Below are positions 45,836-55,137 of a stretch of 64,000 bases of DNA, one piece after another. Within the stretch, counting starts at the first letter, position 1. Each line of letters starts with the position of its first letter. Both the position numbers and the translations under genes were made by a program. The DNA comes from Paracoccaceae bacterium (GTDB lineage Bacteria; Pseudomonadota; Alphaproteobacteria; Rhodobacterales; Rhodobacteraceae). The DNA is taken from positions 1 to 64,000 of the forward strand of contig SBGD01000093.1 of assembly GCA_006226775.1 (NCBI GenBank), read 5' to 3'. The notes under the pieces were generated by a model that was not told the origin of the DNA, did not search any database, and saw only the letters and a program-made list of their open reading frames with translations.

Positions 45836-47881
45836 TCACTCGAACTCCATGATGACGTCGTCCACCGCCAGGCTGTCGCCGGGCCCCGCGTTGATCTTCG
45901 ACACCACCGCGGCCTTTTCGGCGCGCAGGATGTTTTCCATCTTCATCGCCTCGATGGTGCAGAGCGCCTGGCCCTCCTGGACCTGCTGGCCGACCTCGAC
46001 GGTGACGTTGACGATCAGCCCCGGCATCGGGCAGAGCAGCATCTTCGAGGTATCGGCGGCCTTCTTCTCGGGCATCAGGGCGGCCAGTTCGGCCTGGCGG
46101 CGCGAGCGGACATGCACCTTCATCTCGGCCCCGCGCGAGCGGATGCGGAACCCGTGGGTGATCTTGTCGACCTTGAGCACCAGCGGCGTGCCGTCCACCG
46201 TCATCTCGGCCAGGGTCTTGCCCGGGGTCCAGTGGCCTTCGACGCGCAGGGTCTCGCCGTCCTCGAACCGGACATGGGCGCCGCCGGCAAAGGGGTCGAT
46301 CGTGACGTGCCAGGTCTGGCCCTGAAGCGTGACGGTGGCCTTGTTGTCCACCCGGCGTTCGTGGTTGTCGAGCCGCCCCGACACCCGCGCGCGGCGGATC
46401 TCGGCCACCCGGTTCATCGCCGCGCAGGTCGCCGCGATCCGGCGCAGGGCGGTGTCGTCCAGCGTGACGCCTTCGAAGCCGTCGGGGTATTCCTCGGCGA
46501 TGAAGGCGGTGGTCATCTCGCCCGAGACGAATTTCGGATGGTCCATCACCGCCGAGAGGAACGGGATGTTGTGGCCGATGCCCTCGACCTCGAAACTGTC
46601 GAGCGCCACGCGCATCGCCTCGATCGCCTCGGCCCGGGTCGGCGCCCAGGTGCAGAGCTTGGCGATCATCGGGTCGTAATACATGCTGATCTCGCCGCCC
46701 TCGAAGACGCCGGTGTCATTGCGCACCGCACTCGGGCCTTCCGGCGCCGCGCCCTGCCACTTGTCATTGGCCAGGAGCGGCCCGGCGGCCACTTCCGCCG
46801 GCGGGCGGTAGCGGGTCAGACGGCCGATGGAGGGCAGGAAGCCGCGATAGGGGTCTTCGGCGTAAAGCCGGCTCTCCACCGCCCAGCCGGTCAGTTTCAC
46901 GTCGTCCTGGGTGATGGACAGTGGCTCTCCGGCGGCGACGCGGATCATCTGCTCCACCAGGTCGACGCCGGTGATCAGCTCGGTCACCGGGTGTTCCACC
47001 TGAAGACGGGTATTCATCTCGAGGAAATAGAAGTTCTTCTCGCCATCGACGATGAATTCCACCGTGCCTGCGCTGGCATAGCCCACCGCCTTGGCCAGCG
47101 CGACCGCCTGTTCGCCCATCGCCTTGCGGGTCGCTTCATCGAGGAACGGCGAGGGCGCCTCTTCGATGACCTTCTGGTTGCGGCGCTGGATCGAGCATTC
47201 GCGCTCGCCCAGGTAGATGCCGTTGCCATGGGTGTCACAGAGCACCTGGATCTCGATATGGCGCGGCTGGGTCACGAATTTCTCGATGAAGATGCGGTCG
47301 TCGCCGAAGCTGTTGGCGGCCTCGTTCTTCGACGACTGAAAGCCCTCGCGCGCCTCGTCGTCGTTCCAGGCGATGCGCATCCCCTTGCCGCCGCCCCCGG
47401 CGGAGGCCTTGATCATCACCGGGTAGCCGATCTGGTTCGAGATCTTCACCGCCTCCTCGGCGTCCTCGATCAGCCCCATGTAGCCCGGCACGGTCGAGAC
47501 ATCGGCCTCCTGCGCGATCTTTTTCGAGGTGATCTTGTCGCCCATCGCCTCGATGGCGCCCACCGGCGGGCCGACAAAGGCCACGCCTTCGGCCTCCAGC
47601 GCCTTGGCGAATTTCGGGTTCTCCGACAGGAAGCCATAGCCCGGGTGCACCGCTTCCGCGCCGGTGTCGCGGATCGCCTGCATCACGTTGTCGATCACGA
47701 TATAGGACTGGTTGGCGGGCGGCGGGCCGATGCGCACGGCCTCATCGGCCATCTTGACATGCAGCGCGTGCTTGTCGGCGTCGGAATGGATCGCCACGGT
47801 CTGGATGCCCATCTTGCGGGCCGTCTTGATCACGCGGCAGGCGATCTCGCCACGATTGGCGATCAGGATTTTCTTGAACAT
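45836..47881 (-). CDS. pccA: Propionyl-CoA carboxylase alpha (biotin) subunit
   Basis: The 681-aa product begins MFKKILIANRGEIACRVIKTARKMG and carries the ATP-grasp carboxylase core (VMIKASAGGGGKGMRIAWND, EMNTRLQVEHPVTELITG). The biotinylation motif EAMKMEN lies near the C-terminus. It carboxylates biotin for PccB. The start at 47881 was chosen over the ORF-track start at 48046. Five small genes separate it from pccB upstream on the same strand. Confidence 0.94.
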   Translation of the reverse strand: MFKKILIANRGEIACRVIKTARKMGIQTVAIHSDADKHALHVKMADEAVRIGPPPANQSYIVIDNVMQAIRDTGAEAVHPGYGFLSENPKFAKALEAEGVAFVGPPVGAIEAMGDKITSKKIAQEADVSTVPGYMGLIEDAEEAVKISNQIGYPVMIKASAGGGGKGMRIAWNDDEAREGFQSSKNEAANSFGDDRIFIEKFVTQPRHIEIQVLCDTHGNGIYLGERECSIQRRNQKVIEEAPSPFLDEATRKAMGEQAVALAKAVGYASAGTVEFIVDGEKNFYFLEMNTRLQVEHPVTELITGVDLVEQMIRVAAGEPLSITQDDVKLTGWAVESRLYAEDPYRGFLPSIGRLTRYRPPAEVAAGPLLANDKWQGAAPEGPSAVRNDTGVFEGGEISMYYDPMIAKLCTWAPTRAEAIEAMRVALDSFEVEGIGHNIPFLSAVMDHPKFVSGEMTTAFIAEEYPDGFEGVTLDDTALRRIAATCAAMNRVAEIRRARVSGRLDNHERRVDNKATVTLQGQTWHVTIDPFAGGAHVRFEDGETLRVEGHWTPGKTLAEMTVDGTPLVLKVDKITHGFRIRSRGAEMKVHVRSRRQAELAALMPEKKAADTSKMLLCPMPGLIVNVTVEVGQQVQEGQALCTIEAMKMENILRAEKAAVVSKINAGPGDSLAVDDVIMEFE

Positions 47882-47975
47882 TGGCGGTCCTTCTTGGTCT
47901 TGAGGCGCACGGCAAAACGGCCCCGCGGCGCAACGCGCGCCGGAGACCGTTTGCAGAACGTGAGAGAAAGCGGGA

Positions 47976-48104
47976 TCAGCGCAGTGACAGAGCCACCATC
48001 GAATAGCCCGAGCGGGAGGTGGTTTCCGCAGGACTGCAGGCCGCAAGGGCCGCCGTCGCGGAGACCAGAACCATGGTCAGAAGAAAGTGTTTCGCTGCTC
48101 TCAT
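47976..48104 (-). CDS. 42-aa lipoprotein candidate between pccA and pccB
   Basis: This gene is missing from the ORF track. It translates MRAAKHFLLTMVLVSATAAL-AAC-SPAETTSRSGYSMVALSLR. It has a basic N-terminus, a hydrophobic core and an LAAC lipobox, so it should be a lipid-anchored peptide. AGGGG lies upstream of the ATG. Function is unknown. Confidence 0.6.
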   Translation of the reverse strand: MRAAKHFLLTMVLVSATAALAACSPAETTSRSGYSMVALSLR

Positions 48105-48476
48105 ACATTGCCCCTTTTGTCAGAAGGCTTATGAGATCCAGCATAGCAGAGCCGTGACGCCCCGTAATCCCGTCCCCCGCGCAAGCGCGCCAGGGTGATG
48201 CGCATTGGCGACAGATCGTCCCATCGCCCCCGGCACGGCTTGAGCGGTGAGGCGCGGGGCGGTAGAAAAAAGGTGCGGGCGGATGCGAAGGGGACGCGCA
48301 GAGCCGCCCGCAGGTCAAGGTGTAACGGTGACGGGCAGGAAACGACTGGAACACCTGCCGCACGCGTACCGGTTGAATCCTGCGCGCAGGTTCAGCCGAT
48401 TCCAAGCGAAACCCGCGCCGTGCCGGTCTCTCGGCAGAGGTCCGCGCGTTTGCGCCATGGATGGGCAGAACCCCGC
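48105..48476. other. Non-coding region between small genes of the pcc cluster
   Basis: No convincing gene is found in these 372 bp. Plus-strand ORFs here have no recognisable features and run against the flanking genes. No strong hairpin, repeat or RNA gene was recognised. Confidence 0.4.
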
Positions 48477-48839
48477 TCATGACAGCGGCCCGCCCTCTTC
48501 GAAAGCCTCGGGAAACGCGCGCCTTGCGGCCTCGACATCGAGGATCAGCTGCGCCTCGTAGGATTGCGCATCGAAGGGGTCGTCGTAGGGCAGGACCTCG
48601 CGCCCGAACAGCCAGCTGATGCGCCCGGCATCGAGGTTGCCGCGCTCGAAGGGCTGGTCGCCGAACTGCTGCCAGAGGGCGGCGACGAACCACAGGTCGG
48701 CGCGCTTGTCGGGCGGGCGGCGGTCGCGGAAGCGGTCGCGCCGGATGATCGGCGTGGCGCCCTTGGGATTGGGGCGGCGGATGGTGAACTGGAAATCGGT
48801 GCCCGGAAGGCGGCCGGGAAAGCCGCGATGCTTGATCAT
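48477..48839 (-). CDS. Conserved hypothetical protein in the pcc cluster
   Basis: The 120-aa product begins MIKHRGFPGRLPGTDFQFTIRRPNPKGAT and includes RADLWFVAALWQQFGDQPFERGNLDAGRISWLFGRE. There is no signal peptide or known motif. The start at 48839 was chosen; the ORF track begins 10 codons earlier. It lies between two small lipoprotein genes on the same strand. Confidence 0.6.
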   Translation of the reverse strand: MIKHRGFPGRLPGTDFQFTIRRPNPKGATPIIRRDRFRDRRPPDKRADLWFVAALWQQFGDQPFERGNLDAGRISWLFGREVLPYDDPFDAQSYEAQLILDVEAARRAFPEAFEEGGPLS

Positions 48840-48905
48840 GCCGCACCCCCGGACCGGGTCGCGGTGCAAAGCGGGGCAGGCCCAGGGGCCTGCCCCGAAG
48901 TCTGG

Positions 48906-49049
48906 TTACTTGTATTTGCCGGTGTAGACGGGCTCGACCGAAATCGGCTCCGGATCCACAACGACGTATTCCTCTTCCTGCTGCTGCGAACATGCGGCAA
49001 CGACGGTGAAGAGGCCAAGCGCTGCAATGAGCTTGATGCTCTTGGACAT
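48906..49049 (-). CDS. 47-aa lipoprotein candidate
   Basis: This gene is not in the ORF track. It translates MSKSIKLIAALGLFTVVAAC and continues SQQQEEEYVVVDPEPISVEP. It has a signal with a VAAC lipobox and an acidic tail ending VYTGKYK. AGGAGAACCTT precedes the ATG. It lies in the pccB-pccA interval on the same strand. Function is unknown. Confidence 0.68.
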   Translation of the reverse strand: MSKSIKLIAALGLFTVVAACSQQQEEEYVVVDPEPISVEPVYTGKYK

Positions 49050-49114
49050 AAGGTTCTCCTGTCAGTCACAACGGCACGGCCCCGCGCGAAGCGCCCGGCA
49101 CCATACCGACACAA

Positions 49115-49141
49115 AAGTGAGGTCACTTGCGGGTAACCCGC
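49115..49141. promoter_or_regulatory. Two abutting perfect palindromes upstream of the 47-aa lipoprotein gene
   Basis: AAGTGAGGTCACTT (49115-49128) is followed directly by GCGGGTAACCCGC (49129-49141). They lie 66 bp upstream of the lipoprotein start. They could be operators or a small stem pair; no known motif was matched. Confidence 0.4.
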
Positions 49142-49263
49142 CTTAACTTTAGTGGATAAGTATTCGGAAATATACGCAATTCCATCCTGTCCGGCGGGAT
49201 GTGGCGGGAATGCCGCAGGCGGACGCGCGGGGGGGTGGGCAAGCGCTAGATATAGTGGGCGCA

Positions 49264-49776
49264 TCAGTAGAGCTCCCAGATACAGGTGTTGTCCTGAAGG
49301 CTGTAGGACTCGAAAACCTGGGCAACCTCGGGGGCGATGACGCCCAGGCCCAGCGGTTCGGCGCTCAGCGAGACGACGATGCGCGCGGGCGCAAGACCGG
49401 CGGCGAGGACGTTGGGAATGGCCTGGCGGTTGCACAGGTGCTCCATGTCGTCGAGCACGGTCTCGAGCGCCTCGGACATTTCGGCCAGCTCGGGCGCGAC
49501 ATAGCGGGCGCGGAAGATGGCATCCTCGGTGGCGGTCTCGTCGACATATTCCAGAAGGTAGACCGGCTGGCCCGACGGCACGGTCACCTGCGGGCCTTCG
49601 GGCAGGACGGGGTCGGCCAGCAGCAGGGCAGGGATCAGGGCCGGGACCAGCGCGGCGATCGGTGCGGCGAAAGACAAGTGGCAGCCCCGACCCCGTTGCC
49701 GGGCTCCTCCCGTCGGGGCTGCGCGGCGACCGGTTCCCCCTCGCGCCGCTTTGACCTTGTCTCGAGCAGTGCTCAT
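49264..49776 (-). CDS. Exported protein, DUF6497-like
   Basis: The 170-aa product has a long basic N-terminus and a hydrophobic segment (AAPIAALVPALIPALLLADP) before the mature part VTVPSGQPVYLLEYVDETATEDAIFRARYVAP. It ends VIAPEVAQVFESYSLQDNTCIWELY. This resembles a family of small Rhodobacterales exported proteins I recall as DUF6497; the name is tentative. The ATG at 49776 has GGAAAGGA upstream. Confidence 0.6.
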   Translation of the reverse strand: MSTARDKVKAARGGTGRRAAPTGGARQRGRGCHLSFAAPIAALVPALIPALLLADPVLPEGPQVTVPSGQPVYLLEYVDETATEDAIFRARYVAPELAEMSEALETVLDDMEHLCNRQAIPNVLAAGLAPARIVVSLSAEPLGLGVIAPEVAQVFESYSLQDNTCIWELY

Positions 49777-49790
49777 AGCACATCCTTTCC

Positions 49791-50138
49791 CTACGTCAAC
49801 CGGGCAGATCGCAGCCAGCGCGCCCGATGGGTCTCGTTGTCCAGAAGCGCGCGGATTTGCGCCTCGGCATGGGCCCTTGGCACCGCGCCGGCGATGGCTC
49901 CGCCGGCCTTGACCCGCAGGCCTTGGGCGGTCTTCGACACCTGCACCACCGGCGCAAAGCCCCGCAGGCGCTGCAGGGCGCGCCACATGTCCTGCCGGAT
50001 CATCTGCGCCAGCGGCAGCATGCGAAGCGGCGGAAAGCCGGCCTCCGCCGCGACATCGAATCGCGGGGTGGCGTGGCGCGACAGGGTCAGGCCCGCGGCG
50101 TCGCGGGTGATGTGCCAGCGGGGGCTCCGGGGGCTCAT
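49791..50138 (-). CDS. Conserved hypothetical protein downstream of pccB
   Basis: The 115-aa product begins MSPRSPRWHITRDAAGLTLSRHATPRFDV and has ALQRLRGFAPVVQVSKTAQGLRVKAGG. GAGGAGGG lies 6 nt upstream of the ATG. It has no signal peptide or recognised domain. It sits 66 bp after pccB on the same strand and is a likely co-transcribed gene. Confidence 0.62.
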   Translation of the reverse strand: MSPRSPRWHITRDAAGLTLSRHATPRFDVAAEAGFPPLRMLPLAQMIRQDMWRALQRLRGFAPVVQVSKTAQGLRVKAGGAIAGAVPRAHAEAQIRALLDNETHRARWLRSARLT

Positions 50139-50204
50139 GGGCGGCCCTCCTCGGGCCCTTGCGGGCCCTCCTCGGAGATGATGGTGCGGCGCGGTGTCAT
50201 GCGG

Positions 50205-51737
50205 TTACAGCGGGATATTGTCGTGTTTCTTCCAGGGGTTGGTCAGCTTCTTGCTGCGCAGCGCGGCAAAGGCGCGGCTGACCCGCTTGCGGGTGGTGCG
50301 CGGCAGGATGACCTCGTCGATGAAGCCGCGTTCGGCGGCGACGAAGGGATTGGCGAAACGCGCCTCGTAGTCGGCGGTGCGCTTGGCGATCTTGTCGGCA
50401 TCGCCCAGTTCCGACCGATAGAGGATCTCGGTCGCCCCCCTGGCGCCCATCACCGCGATCTCGGCGGTGGGCCAGGCATAGTTCATGTCGCCGCGCAGGT
50501 GTTTCGAGGCCATCACGTCATAGGCCCCGCCATAGGCCTTGCGGGTGATCACCGTGACCTTGGGTACCGTCGCCTCGCCATAGGCAAACAGCAGCTTGGC
50601 GCCGTGCTTGATGACGCCGCCGTATTCCTGCGAGGTGCCGGGCAGGAAGCCGGGGACATCGACGAAGGTCAGGATCGGGATCTCGAAGGCATCGCAGAAG
50701 CGCACGAAGCGCGCGGCCTTGCGCGACGAATCGATGTCGAGGCAGCCGGCCAGCACCATCGGCTGGTTGGCGACGACGCCGACGGTCTGGCCTTCGAGCC
50801 GGATGAAGCCGGTGATGATGTTCTTGGCGAAATTCTCCTGGATCTCGTAGAAATCGCCTTCGTCGCCGACCTTGAGGATCAATTCCTTCATGTCGTAGGG
50901 CGCGTTGGCGTTTTCCGGCACCAGCGTGTCGAGGCTTTGGTCCAGCCGGTTCACATCGTCGAAGAACGGCCGCACAGGCGGTTTCTGCCGGTTGTTGAGC
51001 GGCAGGAAATCGACCAGGCGGCGGACCTCGGCCAGCGCCTCGACGTCATTCTCGAAGGCGCCGTCGGCGACCGAGGATTTGCGGGTATGGGTCGAGGCGC
51101 CGCCCAGTTCCTCGGCGGTGACCTGTTCGTTGGTCACGGTCTTGACCACGTCGGGGCCGGTGACGAACATGTAGGAGCTGTCCTTCACCATGAAGATGAA
51201 ATCGGTCATCGCCGGCGAATAGACCGCCCCGCCGGCGCAGGGCCCCATGATGACCGAGATCTGCGGCACCACGCCGGAGGCCATGATATTGCGCTGGAAG
51301 ATCTCGGCATAGCCCGCCAGGGCGTCGACGCCTTCCTGGATGCGCGCGCCGCCGCTGTCGTTCAGCCCGATCACCGGCGCGCCGTTCTGCACCGCCATGT
51401 CCATGATCTTGCAGATCTTCTGGGCATGGGTGGCCGAGACCGAGCCGCCCAGCACGGTGAAATCCTGCGAGAAGACATAGACCATGCGGCCATTGACCGT
51501 GCCCCAGCCGGTGACCACGCCATCGCCCGCGGGCCGGTTGTCCTCCATGCCGAAATCGGTGCAGCGGTGGGCGACGAAGGTGTCGTATTCCTCGAAGCTG
51601 CCCTCGTCGAGCAGCAGTTCGATGCGTTCGCGGGCGGTGAGCTTGCCCTTGGCGTGCTGCGCGTCGATGCGTTTCTGGCCCCCGCCCATGCGGGCATCCT
51701 GGCGGCGGTCTTCGAGTTGCTGGATGATGTCTTTCAT
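50205..51737 (-). CDS. pccB: Propionyl-CoA carboxylase beta (carboxyltransferase) subunit
   Basis: The 510-aa product begins [46 protein letters not shown]. It shows the carboxyltransferase motifs [34 protein letters not shown] and the C-terminal [19 protein letters not shown]. It transfers the carboxyl group from biotin-PccA to propionyl-CoA. The start at 51737 was chosen. Two TTTGCAAA sites lie upstream in the divergent promoter region. Confidence 0.95.
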   Translation of the reverse strand: MKDIIQQLEDRRQDARMGGGQKRIDAQHAKGKLTARERIELLLDEGSFEEYDTFVAHRCTDFGMEDNRPAGDGVVTGWGTVNGRMVYVFSQDFTVLGGSVSATHAQKICKIMDMAVQNGAPVIGLNDSGGARIQEGVDALAGYAEIFQRNIMASGVVPQISVIMGPCAGGAVYSPAMTDFIFMVKDSSYMFVTGPDVVKTVTNEQVTAEELGGASTHTRKSSVADGAFENDVEALAEVRRLVDFLPLNNRQKPPVRPFFDDVNRLDQSLDTLVPENANAPYDMKELILKVGDEGDFYEIQENFAKNIITGFIRLEGQTVGVVANQPMVLAGCLDIDSSRKAARFVRFCDAFEIPILTFVDVPGFLPGTSQEYGGVIKHGAKLLFAYGEATVPKVTVITRKAYGGAYDVMASKHLRGDMNYAWPTAEIAVMGARGATEILYRSELGDADKIAKRTADYEARFANPFVAAERGFIDEVILPRTTRKRVSRAFAALRSKKLTNPWKKHDNIPL

Positions 51738-51806
51738 GGCGGGCCCCTTTGACAATTGACCGGACAATACTGCGGCGCGGCGACGAGACAAGCAGAACCT
51801 GGAATA

Positions 51807-51846
51807 TTTGCAAATCAGTTCGCCAATACATGTGAATATTTGCAAA
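51807..51846. promoter_or_regulatory. Paired TTTGCAAA sites, candidate PccR operators
   Basis: TTTGCAAA occurs at 51807-51814 and 51839-51846, both inside a longer AATATTTGCAAA. The region is 70-110 bp upstream of pccB. As I recall, PccR of Rhodobacter sphaeroides recognises paired TTTGCAAA motifs at pccB. Here the spacing is 24 bp rather than the short gap I recall. A PccR-like gene lies 1.4 kb away. Confidence 0.7.
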
Positions 51847-51972
51847 CTCATGCGCGGCCCGCATGTCCCTCAAGGTGCCGCAAAAATGCACATATCCTTG
51901 TGCGCCGGGATCGGCGCTTTTCGACCGGCGCCGCGATGGACAGCAGCGCGGACCGGGCGTAACAGAATTGCC

Positions 51973-53196
51973 ATGTCCGACAAACCCGAAGTCCGCTTTC
52001 TCGACAAGACGACGCCGCCGCATATCGCGACGCTGATCCTGCTTGCGGGCATGGCGGCGCTGGTGATGAACATCTTTTTGCCGTCGCTGCCGGGGATGAC
52101 CGCCTATTTCGAGACCGACTATCGCCTGATGCAACTGTCGGTGGCGATCTATCTGGCGGTGAACGCGCTCTTGCAGCTTGTCGTCGGGCCGATGTCCGAC
52201 CAGATGGGGCGGCGCCCGGTGATCCTGGGCGGGCTGATGATCTATCTCGTCGCGACGCTGGGATGCCTTTTCGCGCCGAACGTCACGATCTTCCTGATCT
52301 TCCGGATGGCGCAGGCGGCGGTGGTGGTGGCCATGGTGCTGAGCCGCGCGGTGGTGCGCGACATGGTGCCTGCCGACCAGGCGGCCTCGATGATCGGCTA
52401 TGTCACCATGGGCATGGCGGTGGTGCCGATGCTCGGGCCGATGGTGGGCGGCGTGCTGGACGAGATCTGGGGCTGGAAGGCCACCTTCTGGCTGATGTTC
52501 GCCACCGGGGTGGGGACGCTCTGGCTGGTCTGGCGCGATCTCGGCGAGACCAAGATGCGCTCGGGGCAGACGCTGTTGCAGCAGTTCCGGGATTATCCCG
52601 AGCTTCTGACCTCGCCGCGGTTCTGGGGCTATGCCATGGCGGCGGCGCTGTCGTCGGGCGCCTTCTTTGCCTTCCTCGGCGGCGCGCCCTTTGTCGGAAC
52701 CGAGGTCTTCGGCCTCGACCCGGCGATCCTGGGGTTCTATTTCGGCGCCCCGGCGGTGGGCTATTTCATCGGCAACGGGTTGTCGGGCAAGTTCTCGGCG
52801 CGCATCGGCATCAACCGGATGATCTTCTGGGGCTGCATCGTGCTGACCGGCGGCACCGCGCTGTCGATGCTGGTGTTTCTCACCGGCCATGGCTCGGCGC
52901 CCAGCTTTTTCGGCTTCATGACCTTTGTCGGGCTGGGCAACGGCATGACCATTCCCAATGCCACCGCCGGCACGCTCTCGGTGCGCCCGCACCTGGCCGG
53001 GACCGCCAGCGGGCTGGGCGGGGCGATCATGATCGGCGGCGGCGCGGGGCTTTCGGCGCTGGCCGGGACGCTGCTGAAGCCGGGCACCGAGGCCTGGCCG
53101 CTGCTCTGGATCATGCTGGTGACCGGGCTGCTGGGCATCGTCGCGATCCTCTCGGTGATCCGGCGCGAGAAGCGGCTGGGGCTGGGCTTGAGCTGA
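51973..53196 (+). CDS. Bcr/CflA-type MFS multidrug transporter
   Basis: The 407-aa product has twelve predicted transmembrane helices. It begins MSDKPEVRFLDKTTPPHIATLILLAGMAALVMNIFLPSLPGM, and the MFS loop GPMSDQMGRRPVILGGLMIYL is present. The proton-driven drug or metabolite substrate is unknown. It is divergent from pccB and precedes pccR. The start at 51973 was chosen over the ORF-track start. Confidence 0.84.
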   Translation: MSDKPEVRFLDKTTPPHIATLILLAGMAALVMNIFLPSLPGMTAYFETDYRLMQLSVAIYLAVNALLQLVVGPMSDQMGRRPVILGGLMIYLVATLGCLFAPNVTIFLIFRMAQAAVVVAMVLSRAVVRDMVPADQAASMIGYVTMGMAVVPMLGPMVGGVLDEIWGWKATFWLMFATGVGTLWLVWRDLGETKMRSGQTLLQQFRDYPELLTSPRFWGYAMAAALSSGAFFAFLGGAPFVGTEVFGLDPAILGFYFGAPAVGYFIGNGLSGKFSARIGINRMIFWGCIVLTGGTALSMLVFLTGHGSAPSFFGFMTFVGLGNGMTIPNATAGTLSVRPHLAGTASGLGGAIMIGGGAGLSALAGTLLKPGTEAWPLLWIMLVTGLLGIVAILSVIRREKRLGLGLS

Positions 53197-53223
53197 CGCG
53201 GGGCCGCGCGGCTTGTGCCCCGC

Positions 53224-53235
53224 GCTTTGCAAAGC
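53224..53235. promoter_or_regulatory. TTTGCAAA palindrome upstream of the pccR-like gene
   Basis: GCTTTGCAAAGC is a 12-bp perfect palindrome containing the same TTTGCAAA core as the pccB sites. It lies 37 bp before the pccR ATG, which suggests autoregulation. Confidence 0.65.
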
Positions 53236-53271
53236 TAGCCTGAGCGGGACGCAAATCCGCAAAGGCATCTC

Positions 53272-54678
53272 ATGGCCATCCAGAAACTCTATGCCGGCGC
53301 CAAGCTGCGCGAGACGCGCACGCGGCTGGGCCTGACGCAGAAGGACTTTGCCGCCAAGCTCGGCGTCTCGCTGCCCTATCTCAACCAGATGGAGAACAAC
53401 AACCGACCCGTCAGCACCACCGTGGTGCTGGCGCTGGCGCAGGAGTTCGGCTTCGACGTGACCGAATTGTCCTCGGGCGATGCCGAGCGGCTGGTCTCGG
53501 ACATGCGCGAGGCGCTGGCCGATCCGGTGTTCAACCAGGACGAGGCCGGCGCGCCGCCCCTGGCCGATCTGCGGCTGACCGCCTCCAACGCGCCAGCGCT
53601 GGCGCGGGCCTTCCTCGAGCTGCACCGCGCCTACCGGCAGACCCATGAGCGGCTGGCCTCGCTCGATGCCGCATTGGGGCACGAGGGCGGCGGGCCGGAG
53701 TTGAGCCCCTGGGAAGAGGTGCGCGACTTCTTTCACTATTGCGACAACTACATCGACGCGGTGGACCGCGCGGCCGAGAATTTCGCCGCCACCGCCCCGC
53801 GCGCCGATGTGCCCGCCGCCGCCGAGGCCTGGCTGAACGGGCAGGGCATCACGCTGCGGATTGCCGGGACCGACCGCTTGCGGCAGTTCGACCGCGAGGC
53901 CGGGGTGCTGACCCTGTCGGACCGCGCCGCCCCCGAGACCCGGAATTTCCAGATCCTGCTGCAACTGGCCTTCCTGCAACAGGACAAGCTGCTGGGGGCC
54001 ACGCTCGACCTGGCGCGGTTCCAGTCCGAGACCGCGCGCGAGATCGCGCTGCTGGGCCTGGCCAATTACTTCGCCGGGGCGGCGCTCATGCCCTATGGCC
54101 CCTTCCTGCGCGCCGCCGAGGAAACCCGGCACGACCTCGAGCGCCTCGCCACCCGTTTCGGCGCCTCGATCGAACAGGTGGCGCATCGGCTCTCGACCTT
54201 GCAGCGCCCGGGGGCCAAGGGGGTGCCGTTCTATTTCGTCCGGGTCGACCAGGCCGGGACGATCACCAAGCGCCATTCCGCCACGCGGCTGCAATTCGCC
54301 CGCTACGGCGGTGCCTGTCCCCTGTGGAACGTGCACAGCGCCTTCGAGACGCCGGGACGTTTCCTGCGGCAACTGGCCGAGACGCCGGACGGGGTGCGCT
54401 ATATCTCGATTGCCCGCGACATCTCGAAAAGCGGCGGGCGCTACGGCGCGCCGGTGCGGCGCTATGCCATGTCGCTGGGCTGCGAGATCGAACATGCCGA
54501 CCGGTTGATCTATGCCGACGGGATGGATGTGGCGCAGGACGCGGCCTTCGAGCCGATCGGCATCTCCTGCCGGATCTGCGAGCGGACGCGCTGTCACCAG
54601 CGGTCGATCCCGCCGCTGGAACATCGCCTGCACGTCCGGCCCGACAGCCGCGACGTGCTGCCCTACGAGATCGAATAG
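53272..54678 (+). CDS. pccR: Short-chain fatty acyl-CoA regulator (ScfR/PccR-like)
   Basis: The 468-aa protein has an XRE helix-turn-helix (LRETRTRLGLTQKDFAAKLGVSLPYLNQMENNNRPVS), a middle IrrE/ImmA-like region and a C-terminal Cys-containing domain ending ISCRICERTRCHQRSIPPLEHRL. This is the architecture of ScfR regulators such as PccR, RamB and MccR. It probably senses propionyl-CoA-related ligands and controls pccB. TTTGCAAA lies in its own promoter. Confidence 0.88.
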   Translation: MAIQKLYAGAKLRETRTRLGLTQKDFAAKLGVSLPYLNQMENNNRPVSTTVVLALAQEFGFDVTELSSGDAERLVSDMREALADPVFNQDEAGAPPLADLRLTASNAPALARAFLELHRAYRQTHERLASLDAALGHEGGGPELSPWEEVRDFFHYCDNYIDAVDRAAENFAATAPRADVPAAAEAWLNGQGITLRIAGTDRLRQFDREAGVLTLSDRAAPETRNFQILLQLAFLQQDKLLGATLDLARFQSETAREIALLGLANYFAGAALMPYGPFLRAAEETRHDLERLATRFGASIEQVAHRLSTLQRPGAKGVPFYFVRVDQAGTITKRHSATRLQFARYGGACPLWNVHSAFETPGRFLRQLAETPDGVRYISIARDISKSGGRYGAPVRRYAMSLGCEIEHADRLIYADGMDVAQDAAFEPIGISCRICERTRCHQRSIPPLEHRLHVRPDSRDVLPYEIE

Positions 54679-54723
54679 CGGGGGCGCCGGTTGCGGCGCG
54701 CCCCGGCCCTGGTGTCGCGGGGC

Positions 54724-54966
54724 TCAGCCCGCCTTGCGCAGGATGCCGTAGATCTCGTCCTTCAGGGCGGCGCGCTTCTTGCGCATCTCCACCTCGGCCA
54801 GATCCTCGACCGGCTCGACATTGGTTTCCGCCCGGTGCACGGCGCGGTTGACCTCGTGATAGGCGTCGGCCAGCCGTGCGAAATGCCCGTTGCTTTCCTT
54901 CAGGTCATGCAGCTTGTCGGCGAATTCCGGGAAATCCTCGGCCAGTTCATGCGGGGTATGGCTCAT
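54724..54966 (-). CDS. YdcH family (DUF465) protein
   Basis: The 80-aa product begins MSHTPHELAEDFPEFADKLHDLKESNGHFARLADAYHEVNRAVHR. It ends VEMRKKRAALKDEIYGILRKAG, which matches the helical DUF465 family. Function is unknown. The start at 54966 was chosen because AGGAGCAGAGCA lies upstream. It converges on pccR. Confidence 0.84.
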   Translation of the reverse strand: MSHTPHELAEDFPEFADKLHDLKESNGHFARLADAYHEVNRAVHRAETNVEPVEDLAEVEMRKKRAALKDEIYGILRKAG

Positions 54967-55137
54967 TGCTCTGCTCCTTTGATATGCGTCATCGCCGACA
55001 GTAGCGCGCCGCCGGGCGGCGGCTTTGACCCGGATCAAACAGATGCCCGCGCGACAGGTTTTTTCCGCACCGAATTTTGCCGCAAAGAAAAGGGCCGGGC
55101 ACGCACAGCGCCCGACCCCGAAGCGTCGTCGCGGCGC

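Noticed and set aside
51046-54633. 1195-aa minus-strand ORF
   Set aside because: It lies opposite the MFS and pccR genes and in another frame of pccB; its composition is His/Arg/Gln-rich with no domain.
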